Of a DNA stretch of 38,439 bases, positions 1-8,707 are shown piece by piece. The DNA is taken from positions 1-38,439 of the forward strand of contig JAVEQI010000034.1 of the NCBI GenBank assembly GCA_034007745.1. Reading direction: 5' to 3'. A model generated the notes under the pieces. The model made no database searches. It was given only the letters and a program-made list of their open reading frames with translations, and was not told where the DNA came from. The position numbers and the translations under genes are program-made. The stretch comes from Desulforapulum sp034007745 (GTDB lineage: Bacteria > Desulfobacterota > Desulfobacteria > Desulfobacterales > Desulfobacteraceae). How positions within the stretch are numbered: position 1 is the first letter of the stretch; every line of letters begins with the position of its first letter.

Positions 1-21
1 CTTGCCGATTGACAAATCAGG

Positions 22-53
22 TCCTAACCGATAAACAGCTCCTAACCGATAAA
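22..53. repeat. Two 14-bp direct repeats upstream of gpsA
   Basis: The word TCCTAACCGATAAA occurs at 22-35 and again at 40-53, an 18-bp period, about 70 bp upstream of the gpsA start. Two tandem copies spaced a little under two helical turns could be an operator, or simply a small duplication. The upstream gene is outside the window, so nothing more can be said. Confidence 0.5.
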
Positions 54-121
54 ATTTAATTGTCGAGTAAACGCAATAGAGATTCAAACACGTTTTACCA
101 TAAAAAAAGGTGTTCAAAAAA

Positions 122-1156
122 ATGGTTACAGAAACAAAGGAAAATCAGAGAATTGGGGTTATAGGCGCCGGAAGCTGGGGCACGGCCCTTGCCAATCTTC
201 TTGCAACCAAGGGATACGGGGTTGACCTGTGGGCCTATGAGCCAGAGGTCAAGGAAGATATCGTCAATCACCGGGAAAACAGACTCTTTCTTCCGGATAT
301 CACACTGTCAGAACGCATAGTACCGTCCAACGACCTTGGTGAAGTTGTCAGTAACAACCGAGTTATCCTCATCGTAGTTCCCTCCCACACCATGCGCCAG
401 GTTACCCTGGGGATGGCAGAGCATATTTCAAAGGATTCCATCGTAATAACCGCATCCAAGGGGATCGAGGACAAAACCTATCTCACCATGATCGGAGTCC
501 TTGAACAGACCCTTCCCATGCTTGATCCAGATCATCTTGTGGCACTGTCAGGACCCAGCTTTGCAAAAGAAGTGGCCTGCAAGGTTCCCACGGCCATCAG
601 TATTGCCTGTAAAAACCTCGAGACCGCAACCCTTATTCAGCATATGTTTGCAACCGACTATTTCAGGGTCTATGTGAACGATGATCCCATGGGGCTTGAG
701 GTGGGCGGTGCAGTCAAAAACATCATTGCAATTGCCGCAGGATTTGTGGACGGCATGGGGCTTGGGCTCAACACCCGGGCCGCTGTGATCACCCGGGGGC
801 TTGCCGAGATAAGGCGCCTTGGCATGCGCCTTGGGGCCAACCCTCACACCTTTTCAGGTCTTTCCGGGGTGGGAGATCTGATACTCACCTGCACCGGGGA
901 CTTGAGCCGGAACTACACAGTTGGGAAGGAGCTTGGCCAGGGAAAGACCATTGCCGAAATTCAGGCAAAACGCAGAACCGTGGCCGAAGGGGTGAAGAAC
1001 ACCCGGGCTGTGTATAACCTCGCAAAGAAACTTGGCATCGAGCTTCCCATCATCAACGAGGTGTACATGGCCCTTTACGAGGGTTCAACACCTGAAAAGG
1101 CTGTCAAGCGCCTCATGACAAGGCCTCTTGGCAACGAAACAAGTGAACTTGTTTGA
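122..1156 (+). CDS. gpsA: Glycerol-3-phosphate dehydrogenase [NAD(P)+]
   Basis: Cytosolic enzyme that reduces dihydroxyacetone phosphate to sn-glycerol-3-phosphate, the backbone precursor of phospholipids. The 344-residue length is normal for GpsA. The N-terminal Rossmann motif GAGSWG (residues 15-20) binds the nucleotide. SGPSFAKEV lies near residue 146, and the segment GGAVKNIIAIAAG near residue 195 carries the catalytic lysine. I chose ATG at 122 because an AAGG ribosome-binding sequence lies about 11 bases upstream; an in-frame GTG at 110 sits on top of that sequence. The stop overlaps the start of the downstream TatD gene, so the two are probably cotranscribed. Confidence 0.96.
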   Translation: MVTETKENQRIGVIGAGSWGTALANLLATKGYGVDLWAYEPEVKEDIVNHRENRLFLPDITLSERIVPSNDLGEVVSNNRVILIVVPSHTMRQVTLGMAEHISKDSIVITASKGIEDKTYLTMIGVLEQTLPMLDPDHLVALSGPSFAKEVACKVPTAISIACKNLETATLIQHMFATDYFRVYVNDDPMGLEVGGAVKNIIAIAAGFVDGMGLGLNTRAAVITRGLAEIRRLGMRLGANPHTFSGLSGVGDLILTCTGDLSRNYTVGKELGQGKTIAEIQAKRRTVAEGVKNTRAVYNLAKKLGIELPIINEVYMALYEGSTPEKAVKRLMTRPLGNETSELV

Positions 1157-1958
1157 CGCCCACTGCCACCTCCAGGACAGTCGGCTCAGCCAAAATCTGT
1201 CCGAAATTCTTGGAAAATGGAGTCGATCTAACGGGGGATACCTTGCCTGCTGCGGCACGGCTGAATCAGACTGGGAAAGAGTAGCGGCCATTGCCAGGAA
1301 CAACCCCCAGGTCATTGCCAGCTTCGGTGTTCATCCCTGGAAGGCGGCTCATTTGACCGACAAATGGGAGGAAAAACTTGAAGGATGGTTAAACCGGATG
1401 CCCTCGGGCGTCGGCGAGATCGGTCTTGATTTTATGAATCCATCCTCCCACCGGAACCACCAGGAAGAGGTCTTCCTTGCCCAGCTCGACCTGGCAAATC
1501 AGCTTGCCAGGCCCGTATCCATCCACATTTTAAAAGCCTGGGACAGCTTCATAAAGATCCTCAAAAGAATGGCTCCCCTGCCCCATGGGGGACTCATCCA
1601 TTCCTATTCAGGATCGGCTGACATGATTCCCCTTTTTGAGCGTTACAACCTTTTTATCTCATTCTCAGGAGCGATCACAAACCCCTGGAACAAAAAAGCT
1701 GCAAAGGCCCTAAAGGCGGTATCGTCAAATCGTCTCCTGGTAGAAACGGACAGCCCCGATCAGGTGCCGACTTTTCCACCCCGGAGCCTGGACCTTGATC
1801 CAGCCAGTGATCTGCCCCTGGGCCAAGACAAGATAAACACTCCAAATAATCTCATGGTAATTATAAAGGCTGCGGCAAATATCCTTGACCTACCCGTTAA
1901 AAATCTGGCATACCAGACCTTTAAAAACGCCATGGGGCTTTTTAACCCTGTCATCTGA
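1128..1958 (+). CDS. tatD: TatD-family metal-dependent hydrolase
   Basis: Predicted metal-dependent (deoxy)ribonuclease of the TatD TIM-barrel family, cytoplasmic, 276 residues. Metal-ligand landmarks are visible in order: AHCHLQD near the N-terminus, GEIGLDF near residue 96, IHILKAWDSF, HSYSGS and VETDSPD near residue 205. The start is uncertain. TTG at 1128 overlaps the end of gpsA, and GTG at 1143 would leave only five residues before the first metal motif. Overlap with gpsA implies translational coupling. The exact substrate cannot be read from sequence; other TatD members act as 3'-5' exonucleases or D-aminoacyl-tRNA deacylases. Confidence 0.88.
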   Translation: MATKQVNLFDAHCHLQDSRLSQNLSEILGKWSRSNGGYLACCGTAESDWERVAAIARNNPQVIASFGVHPWKAAHLTDKWEEKLEGWLNRMPSGVGEIGLDFMNPSSHRNHQEEVFLAQLDLANQLARPVSIHILKAWDSFIKILKRMAPLPHGGLIHSYSGSADMIPLFERYNLFISFSGAITNPWNKKAAKALKAVSSNRLLVETDSPDQVPTFPPRSLDLDPASDLPLGQDKINTPNNLMVIIKAAANILDLPVKNLAYQTFKNAMGLFNPVI

Positions 1959-1979
1959 ACTTGAGAGAGGAAAACTTCG

Positions 1980-2540
1980 ATGAACCAGAACACACATGTA
2001 TATGTGGAAATAGCCGCACGACTTAGAGGATTGAGGGACGCCCTGGATCTAACCACCGCTGAAATGGCCGCACGGGCGGACATGGATGAAAAAAACGTCA
2101 TTGACTACGAATCAGGAACCATGGACATTCCCGTGAGTTACCTGTTTTCCGTTGCCAAGGCCTTTGATATGGACCCCACAGTCCTCATGTCCGGGGATGA
2201 ATCCCGCCTGCACAGCTATTCCCTCGTTAAAAAGGACAATGTCATGGCTGTTGAACGGCGCAAGGCCTACGACTACCACAGCCTTGCCCACAAATTTTCA
2301 AACCGGGTCATGGAGCCCTTCAGGGTTATTGTTCCACCGAAATCAAAGGAGGAACTCACCTTTAACGACCATCCGGGACAGGAGTTCATCCATATGCTCA
2401 CAGGTCGGTTAGAGGTTTTTCTGGGCAGCGAGACCCTTGTATTGGAACCCGGAGACAGCCTCTACTTCAACTCCCACATTCCCCACGCCATGCGGGGGCT
2501 TGACGGCCAAGAGGCTGTTTTCCTGGATGTGCTTGCGTAA
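1980..2540 (+). CDS. XRE-family transcriptional regulator with C-terminal cupin domain
   Basis: 186-residue regulator with an N-terminal Cro/CI-type helix-turn-helix (about residues 8-65, with ALDLTTAEMAARADMDEKNV as the HTH core). A C-terminal cupin domain follows (about 105-186, with PGQEF near residue 132 and EPGDSLYFNSHIPHA near 156). In this family the cupin is thought to bind a small ligand and modulate DNA binding. It lies 21 bp after the TatD gene and immediately upstream of an acyl-CoA synthetase. That pairing is common in sulfate-reducing deltaproteobacteria and suggests control of fatty- or organic-acid activation. The regulated ligand is unknown. Confidence 0.9.
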   Translation: MNQNTHVYVEIAARLRGLRDALDLTTAEMAARADMDEKNVIDYESGTMDIPVSYLFSVAKAFDMDPTVLMSGDESRLHSYSLVKKDNVMAVERRKAYDYHSLAHKFSNRVMEPFRVIVPPKSKEELTFNDHPGQEFIHMLTGRLEVFLGSETLVLEPGDSLYFNSHIPHAMRGLDGQEAVFLDVLA

Positions 2541-2562
2541 GACAGGCGTTAGCTATTAGCAG

Positions 2563-2577
2563 TTAGCTGGCAGCTAA
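2563..2577. repeat. Small hairpin TTAGCT-GGC-AGCTAA
   Basis: A perfect 6-bp inverted repeat with a 3-base loop, within a TTAGCT-rich stretch (2547-2580) between the XRE-cupin gene and the acyl-CoA synthetase. It has no T-run, so it is more likely a dispersed repeat or mRNA hairpin than a factor-independent terminator. Confidence 0.4.
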
Positions 2578-2629
2578 AAGCTTCCAGTAGGTGTTTCATA
2601 TCAAAATAAAACCTTGGAGCAATTCTTTT

Positions 2630-4270
2630 ATGAACAAATTGACCCCTGCAAGCTATGACGAGTTCCTTGCACAGTATTCAACCAAAGCCCCTGAAAACTA
2701 CAATTTTGCCTTTGACTTTATAGACAGGAAAGCCGCAGAAACCCCAAGGCTGAAGGCCATGATCCATGTGGACAACCAGGGCAACCGCCGGGATTTTGAC
2801 CTTGATTATTTCTCAAAACAATCCTCAAGGCTTGCCAACGCCCTTATCAGCAAGGGGCTCACCAGGGGTGACAAGGTGATGCTACTCCTCTATCGAAGGG
2901 TGGAATTCTGGATTGCAATGCTCGCCCTTCACAAGATCGGAGCAGTTGCCATACCCTCGCCGTTTCTTTTGACGGAAAAAGACCTGGAGTACAGAATTAA
3001 TTTTGCCGACATACGGGGAGTGATTGCCGAAGATTCTCTTACCCCCAACGTCGACCTGGCAAAGGAGAAATGCCCGGGCCTGAAGCTGTTCATCGAGGTT
3101 AGCGACAACAGCACAACCACCAACGGCTGGGAGCCCTACGCCTCCCTTATAGAGGGAGCCCCGGACCTGTTTCCCAGGCCTGTTGACAGCGCCGGAGGCT
3201 CTGATCCCCTTCTCATCTTTTTCTCATCCGGCACCACGGGCGATCCAAAGATGGTTGCCCACTCCCACACCTACCCCCTTGGCCACGTTCCCACGGGGGT
3301 CTACTGGCACGACCTTGAACCGGGTGACATCCAACTCACCCTTGCCGACACGGGCTGGGGCAAAGCCGTCTGGGGAAAATTCTACGGACAGTGGATGGCC
3401 GGTGCCACTGTATTTGTCTATGACTTCAGGGGAAAGTTCGAGCCAAAGAACCTCCTTAAAATGCTCGGAGCCCACAGGGTTACAACCTTTTGCGCCCCCC
3501 CCACGGTCTACCGATTCCTCATCCAGGAGGACTTTGAAGCCTACGACCTTTCCTGCCTTAAACACTGTACCACGGCGGGAGAACTATTAAACGACAGCGT
3601 GTTCCACACCTGGAAGGAAAAAACCGGTCTCTCAATTTTTGAAGGCTACGGCCAGACGGAAACCACCCTGCTTGTTGCCACATTCCCCTTTATGGAACCA
3701 AAACCCGGCTCCATTGGAAAACCCGTTCCGGGTTACACCATTCACCTCCTTAACCGGGACGATCAGATCTGTCCCCCCGGGGTTGAAGGCGAGATCTGCA
3801 TCAAACTCGGAGACAAACACCCGGCAGGCCTTTTCAGCTGCTATGTAAAAGAGGAAGAAAAAACAGCCAGGGCATGCGCCAACGGCTACTATCACACCGG
3901 CGACAAGGCCTGGGCCGATGAGGATGGCTATCTCTGGTTCCTGGGAAGGGTGGATGACCTTATCAAGAGTTCCGGCTACAGAATCGGACCCTTTGAGGTT
4001 GAGAGTGCGCTTGTGGCCCATAAGGCAGTCCTAGAGGCTGCGGTCACAGGGGTTCCCGACGATATCAGGGGCCAGGCAGTAAAGGCGACCCTGGTCCTGA
4101 AATCAGGGTTTTCACCCTCCGACACCCTGACCCGGGAGCTTCAAAATTTTGTAAAGAAGATCACTGCTCCCTACAAATACCCGAGAATCATCGAGTATGT
4201 GGAAGAACTGCCTAAGACCATCAGCGGAAAAATCAAGCGGGCCGAAATCCGGGCACGGGACAATGGGTGA
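2630..4270 (+). CDS. Acyl-CoA synthetase (AMP-forming), medium-chain (MACS-like)
   Basis: Activates a carboxylic acid to its acyl-CoA with ATP, through an acyl-adenylate, in the cytoplasm; 546 residues. ANL-superfamily motifs in order: the P-loop SSGTTGDPKM (about residue 205), GYGQTE (about 340), YHTGD followed by FLGRVDDLIKSSGYRIGPFE (about 420-450), and the C-terminal catalytic lysine in KTISGKIKR. The tryptophan-rich segment DTGWGKAVWGKFYGQW resembles the medium-chain (MACS) branch. ATG at 2630 is chosen because GGAG lies about 9 bases upstream; an in-frame GTG at 2591 has no such site. The neighbouring XRE-cupin gene is the likely regulator. Chain length preference cannot be decided here. 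Confidence 0.9.
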   Translation: MNKLTPASYDEFLAQYSTKAPENYNFAFDFIDRKAAETPRLKAMIHVDNQGNRRDFDLDYFSKQSSRLANALISKGLTRGDKVMLLLYRRVEFWIAMLALHKIGAVAIPSPFLLTEKDLEYRINFADIRGVIAEDSLTPNVDLAKEKCPGLKLFIEVSDNSTTTNGWEPYASLIEGAPDLFPRPVDSAGGSDPLLIFFSSGTTGDPKMVAHSHTYPLGHVPTGVYWHDLEPGDIQLTLADTGWGKAVWGKFYGQWMAGATVFVYDFRGKFEPKNLLKMLGAHRVTTFCAPPTVYRFLIQEDFEAYDLSCLKHCTTAGELLNDSVFHTWKEKTGLSIFEGYGQTETTLLVATFPFMEPKPGSIGKPVPGYTIHLLNRDDQICPPGVEGEICIKLGDKHPAGLFSCYVKEEEKTARACANGYYHTGDKAWADEDGYLWFLGRVDDLIKSSGYRIGPFEVESALVAHKAVLEAAVTGVPDDIRGQAVKATLVLKSGFSPSDTLTRELQNFVKKITAPYKYPRIIEYVEELPKTISGKIKRAEIRARDNG

Positions 4271-4287
4271 TCAGATACAACCTGCAC

Positions 4288-4319
4288 GGCCGGAGCACGA
4301 GAGGGAGAGGCATCCGGCC
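4288..4319. repeat. Inverted repeat between convergent genes
   Basis: A perfect 7-bp inverted repeat, GGCCGGA (4288-4294) and TCCGGCC (4313-4319), lies between the acyl-CoA synthetase and the convergent yhbY gene. A second potential stem, CCGGAA/TTCCGG with a following T-run, lies at about 4335-4363 inside the 3' end of yhbY. Together they could act as a bidirectional transcription stop, but neither is a classic compact terminator. Confidence 0.35.
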
Positions 4320-4331
4320 ACAACGAACGAT

Positions 4332-4649
4332 CTAAGCCGGAATCCTGATGATTCGTTTTTCCGGATTTTTGTGCTCCCGATAGTAGATAGCAACATGGCC
4401 GATCAGGCCTGCAAGGTGGGATGAACTTAACCGCTCGATCTCCTGGGCAAGGGCTGTCTTAACAGCTTTTTCCTTGTAATCCACAAATTTAACCTTGATC
4501 AGTTCCGAGGCATCAAGGGCCTCGTTGATCTCGCCGATAAGGGCATCGGTCACCCCCTTTTGACCTACAAAGGCCGAAGGTTTGATGTCATGGGCAAGAC
4601 CCCTGAGGTATTTGCGTTGTGATCCTCTTAGTTCCTTCACTGGTTTCAT
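4332..4649 (-). CDS. yhbY: YhbY-family RNA-binding protein (CRM domain)
   Basis: 105-residue single CRM-domain protein, associated in other bacteria with the pre-50S ribosomal subunit. The family signature is clear: LRGSQRKYLRGLAHDIKPS at the start, the GQKGVTDALI loop near residue 30, KVKFVDYKEKAVKTALAQEI in the middle, and GHVAIYYREHKNPEKR at the end. It is convergent with the acyl-CoA synthetase gene. ATG start, with an AAGGAAAAT sequence just upstream. Confidence 0.93.
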   Translation of the reverse strand: MKPVKELRGSQRKYLRGLAHDIKPSAFVGQKGVTDALIGEINEALDASELIKVKFVDYKEKAVKTALAQEIERLSSSHLAGLIGHVAIYYREHKNPEKRIIRIPA

Positions 4650-4793
4650 TTTCCTTCAAAGGGGGATGTTTCCTTTCCCCGCCTGATTAATTTATTGTTT
4701 TAGAGACAGCAAATCTGTCCCGCTTTAAAACCTGTATAAATAGTATAATATGGAACAAAGAACAACACTATTTTACCTGTAACAGGATTACCC

Positions 4794-5597
4794 ATGATAA
4801 ATTTTCTAAGAATCCCCGGACATTATCAGCTGAGGCGGTATTTCAGGGCAGGACTTCGCTCCCAATTGCTTGAATTGATCTCCACCCGGGATCTCGAAAA
4901 AGAAATCCATGGAATCCTGGTCAGCGGGATTCGTAGATTTCCAAGGGCAAAACCCCTGAAGATGGTAAGGATCCTTAAAAACAGATTCAGCTCCTGTGCC
5001 ACGGCCCTGGAAGAGATCAAAAGATACAGAACACTTTTAACATTCCTTGGGTCTGACTTTGTCGCCCAGAGCGAAGAGTTTATTGTGGAACACCGTGAAA
5101 AAGACCAGAATCATATCCTGCTGTGCGGACTCCAGGAGTATATTGAGGGAACAATCCTTGACCCCTGGCACCTTTCCGGCGAAAGCTCCCTGGAACATTT
5201 TTACATTCCAAACCCTGAAACAACCACACAAGAATTTACCAGACAGGCCGTATCCGACATCAAGGGATTTGTAGGGGCGATCACCGCCATGGTCAAACAA
5301 ACAGGGCTGATCCCAGACCTTGCAGGTGATGGAAATCTAATGCTCTCCCATCGGGGACGTTTAAAGCTCGTTGATATCAACAACATCATCAAAATCAAAC
5401 CAGGTCCGGAAATACAGCTGGACGACAAGGGATATCCCTGCTGCGACAAATCAATGGAGGTGCTGTCCATACTCGGGCATAAGATCGCCCGCATTCAATC
5501 ACCATTAGTTGATGATCCATTCCTTGGAAAATTCTTTGATCTGGAACGAAGACAAAGGGTCAATGAGCTTGAGCAGGCCTTTTACCAAAATCTCTGA
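4794..5597 (+). CDS. Hypothetical protein with kinase-like catalytic motifs
   Basis: 267-residue soluble protein that I do not recognise by name. The segment DLAGDGNLMLSHRGRLKLVD followed by INN (about residues 178-200) resembles the catalytic loop (Asp...Asn) and the metal-binding Asp of protein-kinase-like folds such as LPS or aminoglycoside kinases. No glycine-rich loop or clear ATP lysine is obvious, so it may be a divergent or inactive kinase-like protein. It is monocistronic: the upstream gene is divergent and the downstream gene is on the opposite strand. A good ribosome-binding site is not obvious. Confidence 0.55.
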   Translation: MINFLRIPGHYQLRRYFRAGLRSQLLELISTRDLEKEIHGILVSGIRRFPRAKPLKMVRILKNRFSSCATALEEIKRYRTLLTFLGSDFVAQSEEFIVEHREKDQNHILLCGLQEYIEGTILDPWHLSGESSLEHFYIPNPETTTQEFTRQAVSDIKGFVGAITAMVKQTGLIPDLAGDGNLMLSHRGRLKLVDINNIIKIKPGPEIQLDDKGYPCCDKSMEVLSILGHKIARIQSPLVDDPFLGKFFDLERRQRVNELEQAFYQNL

Positions 5598-5774
5598 CCT
5601 CTTGGCAGCTGATGCTTGATGCCTTGCGCCTTCTGCCGGCAGCCTGAAGATTCGGCTAAATGGCGTTTTCATTTTTACTCGACAATCAAGTTTTTCTGGC
5701 TTGTTGTTCGGAATAACGATGGCGATTATTCACAAGGGCACCCGCAAGGGGAGCCCCTGCATGGACACCACCCG

Positions 5775-6476
5775 TCAGAATTTCATGATCGAGCACCATC
5801 TATCGTACTCGCTCCCAACCGGAAGATCATTCTTTTCCATAAGTGAAATAAGGGCCGGGGTGTTAAACCTTAAATAGGGATTGACCCGCATTTCATCGTT
5901 CAGGGTTGAAACGACCTTAGCCGGATCATACGCTTCAAGAAAAAGGTCAATATGGGGATTTTCTGGATCAAGGCTCCTTGCAAAGGCCATGGAGTCCCGG
6001 ACATAATCATGGCCCGCATACACAAGAGTCTCACCTGGAAAGTCAGTTAAAAGCTTGATCGAGGTAAAAAAACTCTCAAGATCTCCTGAAAAACAATTTC
6101 CAACGGTCCCGTTAAAAAGGGTGTCCCCTGTGATCAGACTAGGGCCGGCCTTAAACGTGAAGCTGTCAGCCGTGTGACCGGGAGTGTGGAACACAAAGAG
6201 AGGTTTGCCATCAATATCAATGGATTCCCGGCCCATCAGATCGTTACAGGGTAAAAATTTCGCCCCGGTACTTTTCAGCATCTCGACGTTGCCAGACACA
6301 TGATCATGGTGGGTGTGGGTGTTGGTCACCAGATCAATGGTCAGGTTTCTTTCCCTGGCAAAGGAAATCATGGGACCCGGAGCGCCCGGATCAATGGCAA
6401 CGGCATGGCGGTCACCATGGACAAGGTAGCCAAGGTTGTCCCGACTGTAGAAAAACTGCTTTACCTGGAGTGACAT
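5775..6476 (-). CDS. MBL-fold metallo-hydrolase, glyoxalase II-like
   Basis: 233-residue cytoplasmic hydrolase of the metallo-beta-lactamase fold. It carries the complete dinuclear metal signature: THTHHDH near residue 55, the downstream HTPGHTADSF (about residue 98), the bridging Asp in LITGDTLF, and YAGHDYV near residue 155. These residues match the hydroxyacylglutathione hydrolase (glyoxalase II) or persulfide dioxygenase-like branch, so a thioester or other sulfur substrate is plausible. It stands alone on the minus strand with an AAAAAGGAG ribosome-binding sequence just upstream of the ATG. Confidence 0.85.
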   Translation of the reverse strand: MSLQVKQFFYSRDNLGYLVHGDRHAVAIDPGAPGPMISFARERNLTIDLVTNTHTHHDHVSGNVEMLKSTGAKFLPCNDLMGRESIDIDGKPLFVFHTPGHTADSFTFKAGPSLITGDTLFNGTVGNCFSGDLESFFTSIKLLTDFPGETLVYAGHDYVRDSMAFARSLDPENPHIDLFLEAYDPAKVVSTLNDEMRVNPYLRFNTPALISLMEKNDLPVGSEYDRWCSIMKF

Positions 6477-6610
6477 AAATCTATTTCTCCTTTTTATATA
6501 GAAACATTTTTCCTTACAAATCCCTTTGCTTCTTTTTTAATTGCTAACCCGCCTTTTACTGCTTTAAATGGATCAAAATCAAACTTTTTATCAGAAAACG
6601 GCAACAAATG

Positions 6611-7381
6611 TTAAAATTCCATTAATTCTCCATCTGCCGGAATCATTACTTTATCGGCCAAACCTTCTTTTGAAACAGCATTTCTAAGCATATCCCGTGT
6701 AGTTAAACAATGATTGAATGCTTCCATATGGACGGCAATGACCTTGCCGGGTGCGGTTCTTATAAAGTCCAGCTGCTCTTCAAGGGACATAAGAATGGGT
6801 CTGCCAAAATCAAGGACTGCCGTTCCTGCATTTAATATAGAAATATCCGGTCGAAGACCATTCAGTACCTGCCTGACTGTCTCTGTCATAACCGTATCAC
6901 CGCTGATGTAAATAGATTTTTCCCCAGGCAGTTCAATAAAATATCCTGCTCCGGAGCCCATGAGCATACCGGCTAAACCGCGTCCATGGGCAGTAGGAAA
7001 AGGGGTGATACTTCCTGAAACAAATGGATTTATCTTCTTCATTGCAAGGGGCTTTGTCTTGATGCTGCGGCGTTTCAGATATGGCGCATCAATTGAGTTG
7101 CAATATACAGGCACCTGTTTCTGTTCCAGCAGGCGTAATCCTGATTTATCAAGATGATCAAAATGACCATAACGAAAATGTGTAATGAGCCCACAAGTTA
7201 CCTGACTTAAAACAACTTCCGAATTAGGGGGCAAATCAACTATAGGATTAAATCGAGGTCTCTTACGAAAAAGTGTATATGGCGGCAGGCTCCCTTTTGG
7301 ATTTAGGCAGGGGTCTACTAATATTCTGTGCTCATTGCAATATATGACCATGCAGGCATTTCGGATGTGTTGAATTTTCAT
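6611..7381 (-). CDS. MBL-fold hydrolase, UlaG-like, with atypical metal motif
   Basis: 256-residue metallo-beta-lactamase-fold protein of the UlaG (L-ascorbate-6-phosphate lactonase)-like group. Visible elements are the early strand RNACMVIYCNEHRILVDP, the segment ITHFRYGHFDHLDKSG near residue 87, the Asp in YISGDTVM and a late AVHMEAFNHC. The canonical HxHxDH would require His two residues before GHFDH, but that residue is Tyr. The preceding His four residues further up may compensate, or the site may bind metal differently. It flanks the integron array on its distal side and may be the first gene outside it. Substrate unknown. Confidence 0.75.
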   Translation of the reverse strand: MKIQHIRNACMVIYCNEHRILVDPCLNPKGSLPPYTLFRKRPRFNPIVDLPPNSEVVLSQVTCGLITHFRYGHFDHLDKSGLRLLEQKQVPVYCNSIDAPYLKRRSIKTKPLAMKKINPFVSGSITPFPTAHGRGLAGMLMGSGAGYFIELPGEKSIYISGDTVMTETVRQVLNGLRPDISILNAGTAVLDFGRPILMSLEEQLDFIRTAPGKVIAVHMEAFNHCLTTRDMLRNAVSKEGLADKVMIPADGELMEF

Positions 7382-7587
7382 AAATTAACTTTCAAGCTTT
7401 AGGCTAACGTTGCTTTTCAAAAGGGCGCAATCCTCGTTCCAGACTCTCAACGGCCTCCCAGGTCGAAAAACAGCCTGTCTCTATATCATTTATAATATTT
7501 CGATTACCTGTTCAAAATCATGATGATTGTTTAAACCGTAAATCGTAAGATTCAAGATAATTTGATATATCTGCACGTTCACATCAT

Positions 7588-8274
7588 TTAACGCTTACGC
7601 TTCTTCTTATTTTTTCTACGCGAAGCCCTAACTATTTTCCTTTTTTGTTTCTTTTTTGCTTTTGTTTTTTCCGATTGTGAATATTCGGGAGTAAAATCCA
7701 AAACCTTTCTTGTTGATGATATATCGCTTTGGCCTTTCATTATATTTTCATTATAGATCTGGATAAACTCGTTCATTTGATTTTGATCTGTCATATCAAA
7801 ACCAGCTTTATGCCCCATTGTCATAAATGATTTAGCCATACCAAATTTCGACGAATCATTCATAATGGCATTAAACTTTGGCTCAATTTTGACCAAAAAA
7901 TCAATGATTGTATCTGCATTTGAAAGTTTGTATCTATTTCTAAGGAATTGCCAGAATGCTAATAACTCAGGAATAGCGTCATCAGCATCTTCAGGGGAAC
8001 TCAATGATATTTTTCTTGGAAAAAGATCAGTTATGATTTCATTAATATCTCGTTCATACATATGAGGCAGAGTAACACCGATATAAGCAACTCCATAGTG
8101 TATAAGCTGAACAATCCAGAAGCCCATATCAGGATCTGCTTTAAGACGTTCCTTACCTTCAGATGAAAGCACAAACTCTTCTAAAACTGAGTCTTGATAT
8201 TTTTCCAATGCTTCTTCTGACTCATAGCTTCCATCGTATTCTATTTTATCAAGCTGATTGATGTTGAAATTCAT
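7588..8274 (-). CDS. Hypothetical cassette protein with Lys/Arg-rich tail
   Basis: 228-residue protein of unknown function and the last gene of the cassette array, starting 78 bp after the attC core at 8352-8358. The body is helical and acidic, with an aromatic stretch GFWIVQLIHYGVAYIGVTL (about residues 51-69) that could be a buried helix rather than a transmembrane span. The final 30 residues are almost all Lys and Arg, suggesting nucleic-acid or ribosome binding. The gene is notably AT-rich compared with the flanking chromosome, consistent with acquisition as a cassette. I cannot assign a family. Confidence 0.65.
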   Translation of the reverse strand: MNFNINQLDKIEYDGSYESEEALEKYQDSVLEEFVLSSEGKERLKADPDMGFWIVQLIHYGVAYIGVTLPHMYERDINEIITDLFPRKISLSSPEDADDAIPELLAFWQFLRNRYKLSNADTIIDFLVKIEPKFNAIMNDSSKFGMAKSFMTMGHKAGFDMTDQNQMNEFIQIYNENIMKGQSDISSTRKVLDFTPEYSQSEKTKAKKKQKRKIVRASRRKNKKKRKR

Positions 8275-8351
8275 TGTCGTTTATCCATTACCTCAAATTT
8301 ACATGATTATTATTGTTTAATATGACAATTTCAGATTCGTGTTTAACGCAA

Positions 8352-8437
8352 AGCCAACGTAAGCTAACCTGCTGCGCCAACAGCCTTTACGGAAATCGAC
8401 AAACGTTCTCGCAGTCTGGTTAACCGTTTGGTTGGCC
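8352..8437 (-). other. attC site 6 (86 bp)
   Basis: On the minus strand this reads R'' GGCCAAC (8437-8431), then an arm containing GGTTAACC and CTGCG, a spacer, then CGCAGCAGGTTAGC and R' GTTGGCT (8358-8352). The two arms pair (GCCAAC with GTTGGC, TAACC with GGTTA, CTGCG with CGCAG) and leave unpaired bases, which is the attC folding pattern. It precedes the 228-residue cassette gene. Confidence 0.65.
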
Positions 8438-8707
8438 GAAATACCCGTGTTCTTTTCCTGTTTTTTCAATTATCCCAAAAGTGATCTCTTTAACCCATCT
8501 CCTATGTTCCGCTCAGAATTTTCTCTGTAAATACGGTACGATCCAAAAATTATCGCTATGTCTGGATATATCAGCCCGGTGCAGCTCCGCATTTTCACTT
8601 ACATATAAAAACATCGACCTGCAATATGCCGGAAGGCGGATTGCATTACACAAATTATGATCTGATAACAAACTGACAATATAAAAGCAAGCCCCGCTGT
8701 CCGCTCT
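8438..8707. other. Cassette remnant without recognisable gene
   Basis: About 270 bp between attC site 6 and the left end of the insertion sequence. I see no convincing coding frame. The open frame at 8513-8713 runs into the IS terminal repeat and has no ribosome-binding site. This is probably the tail of the cassette that was interrupted by the group II intron and the IS. Confidence 0.5.

Noticed and set aside
7402..7408. GGCTAAC (GTTAGCC on minus) as a seventh attC core after the 228-residue gene
   Set aside because: I could not find a matching R'' box or a pairing stem within 130 bp, so the terminal attC is either very degenerate or absent.
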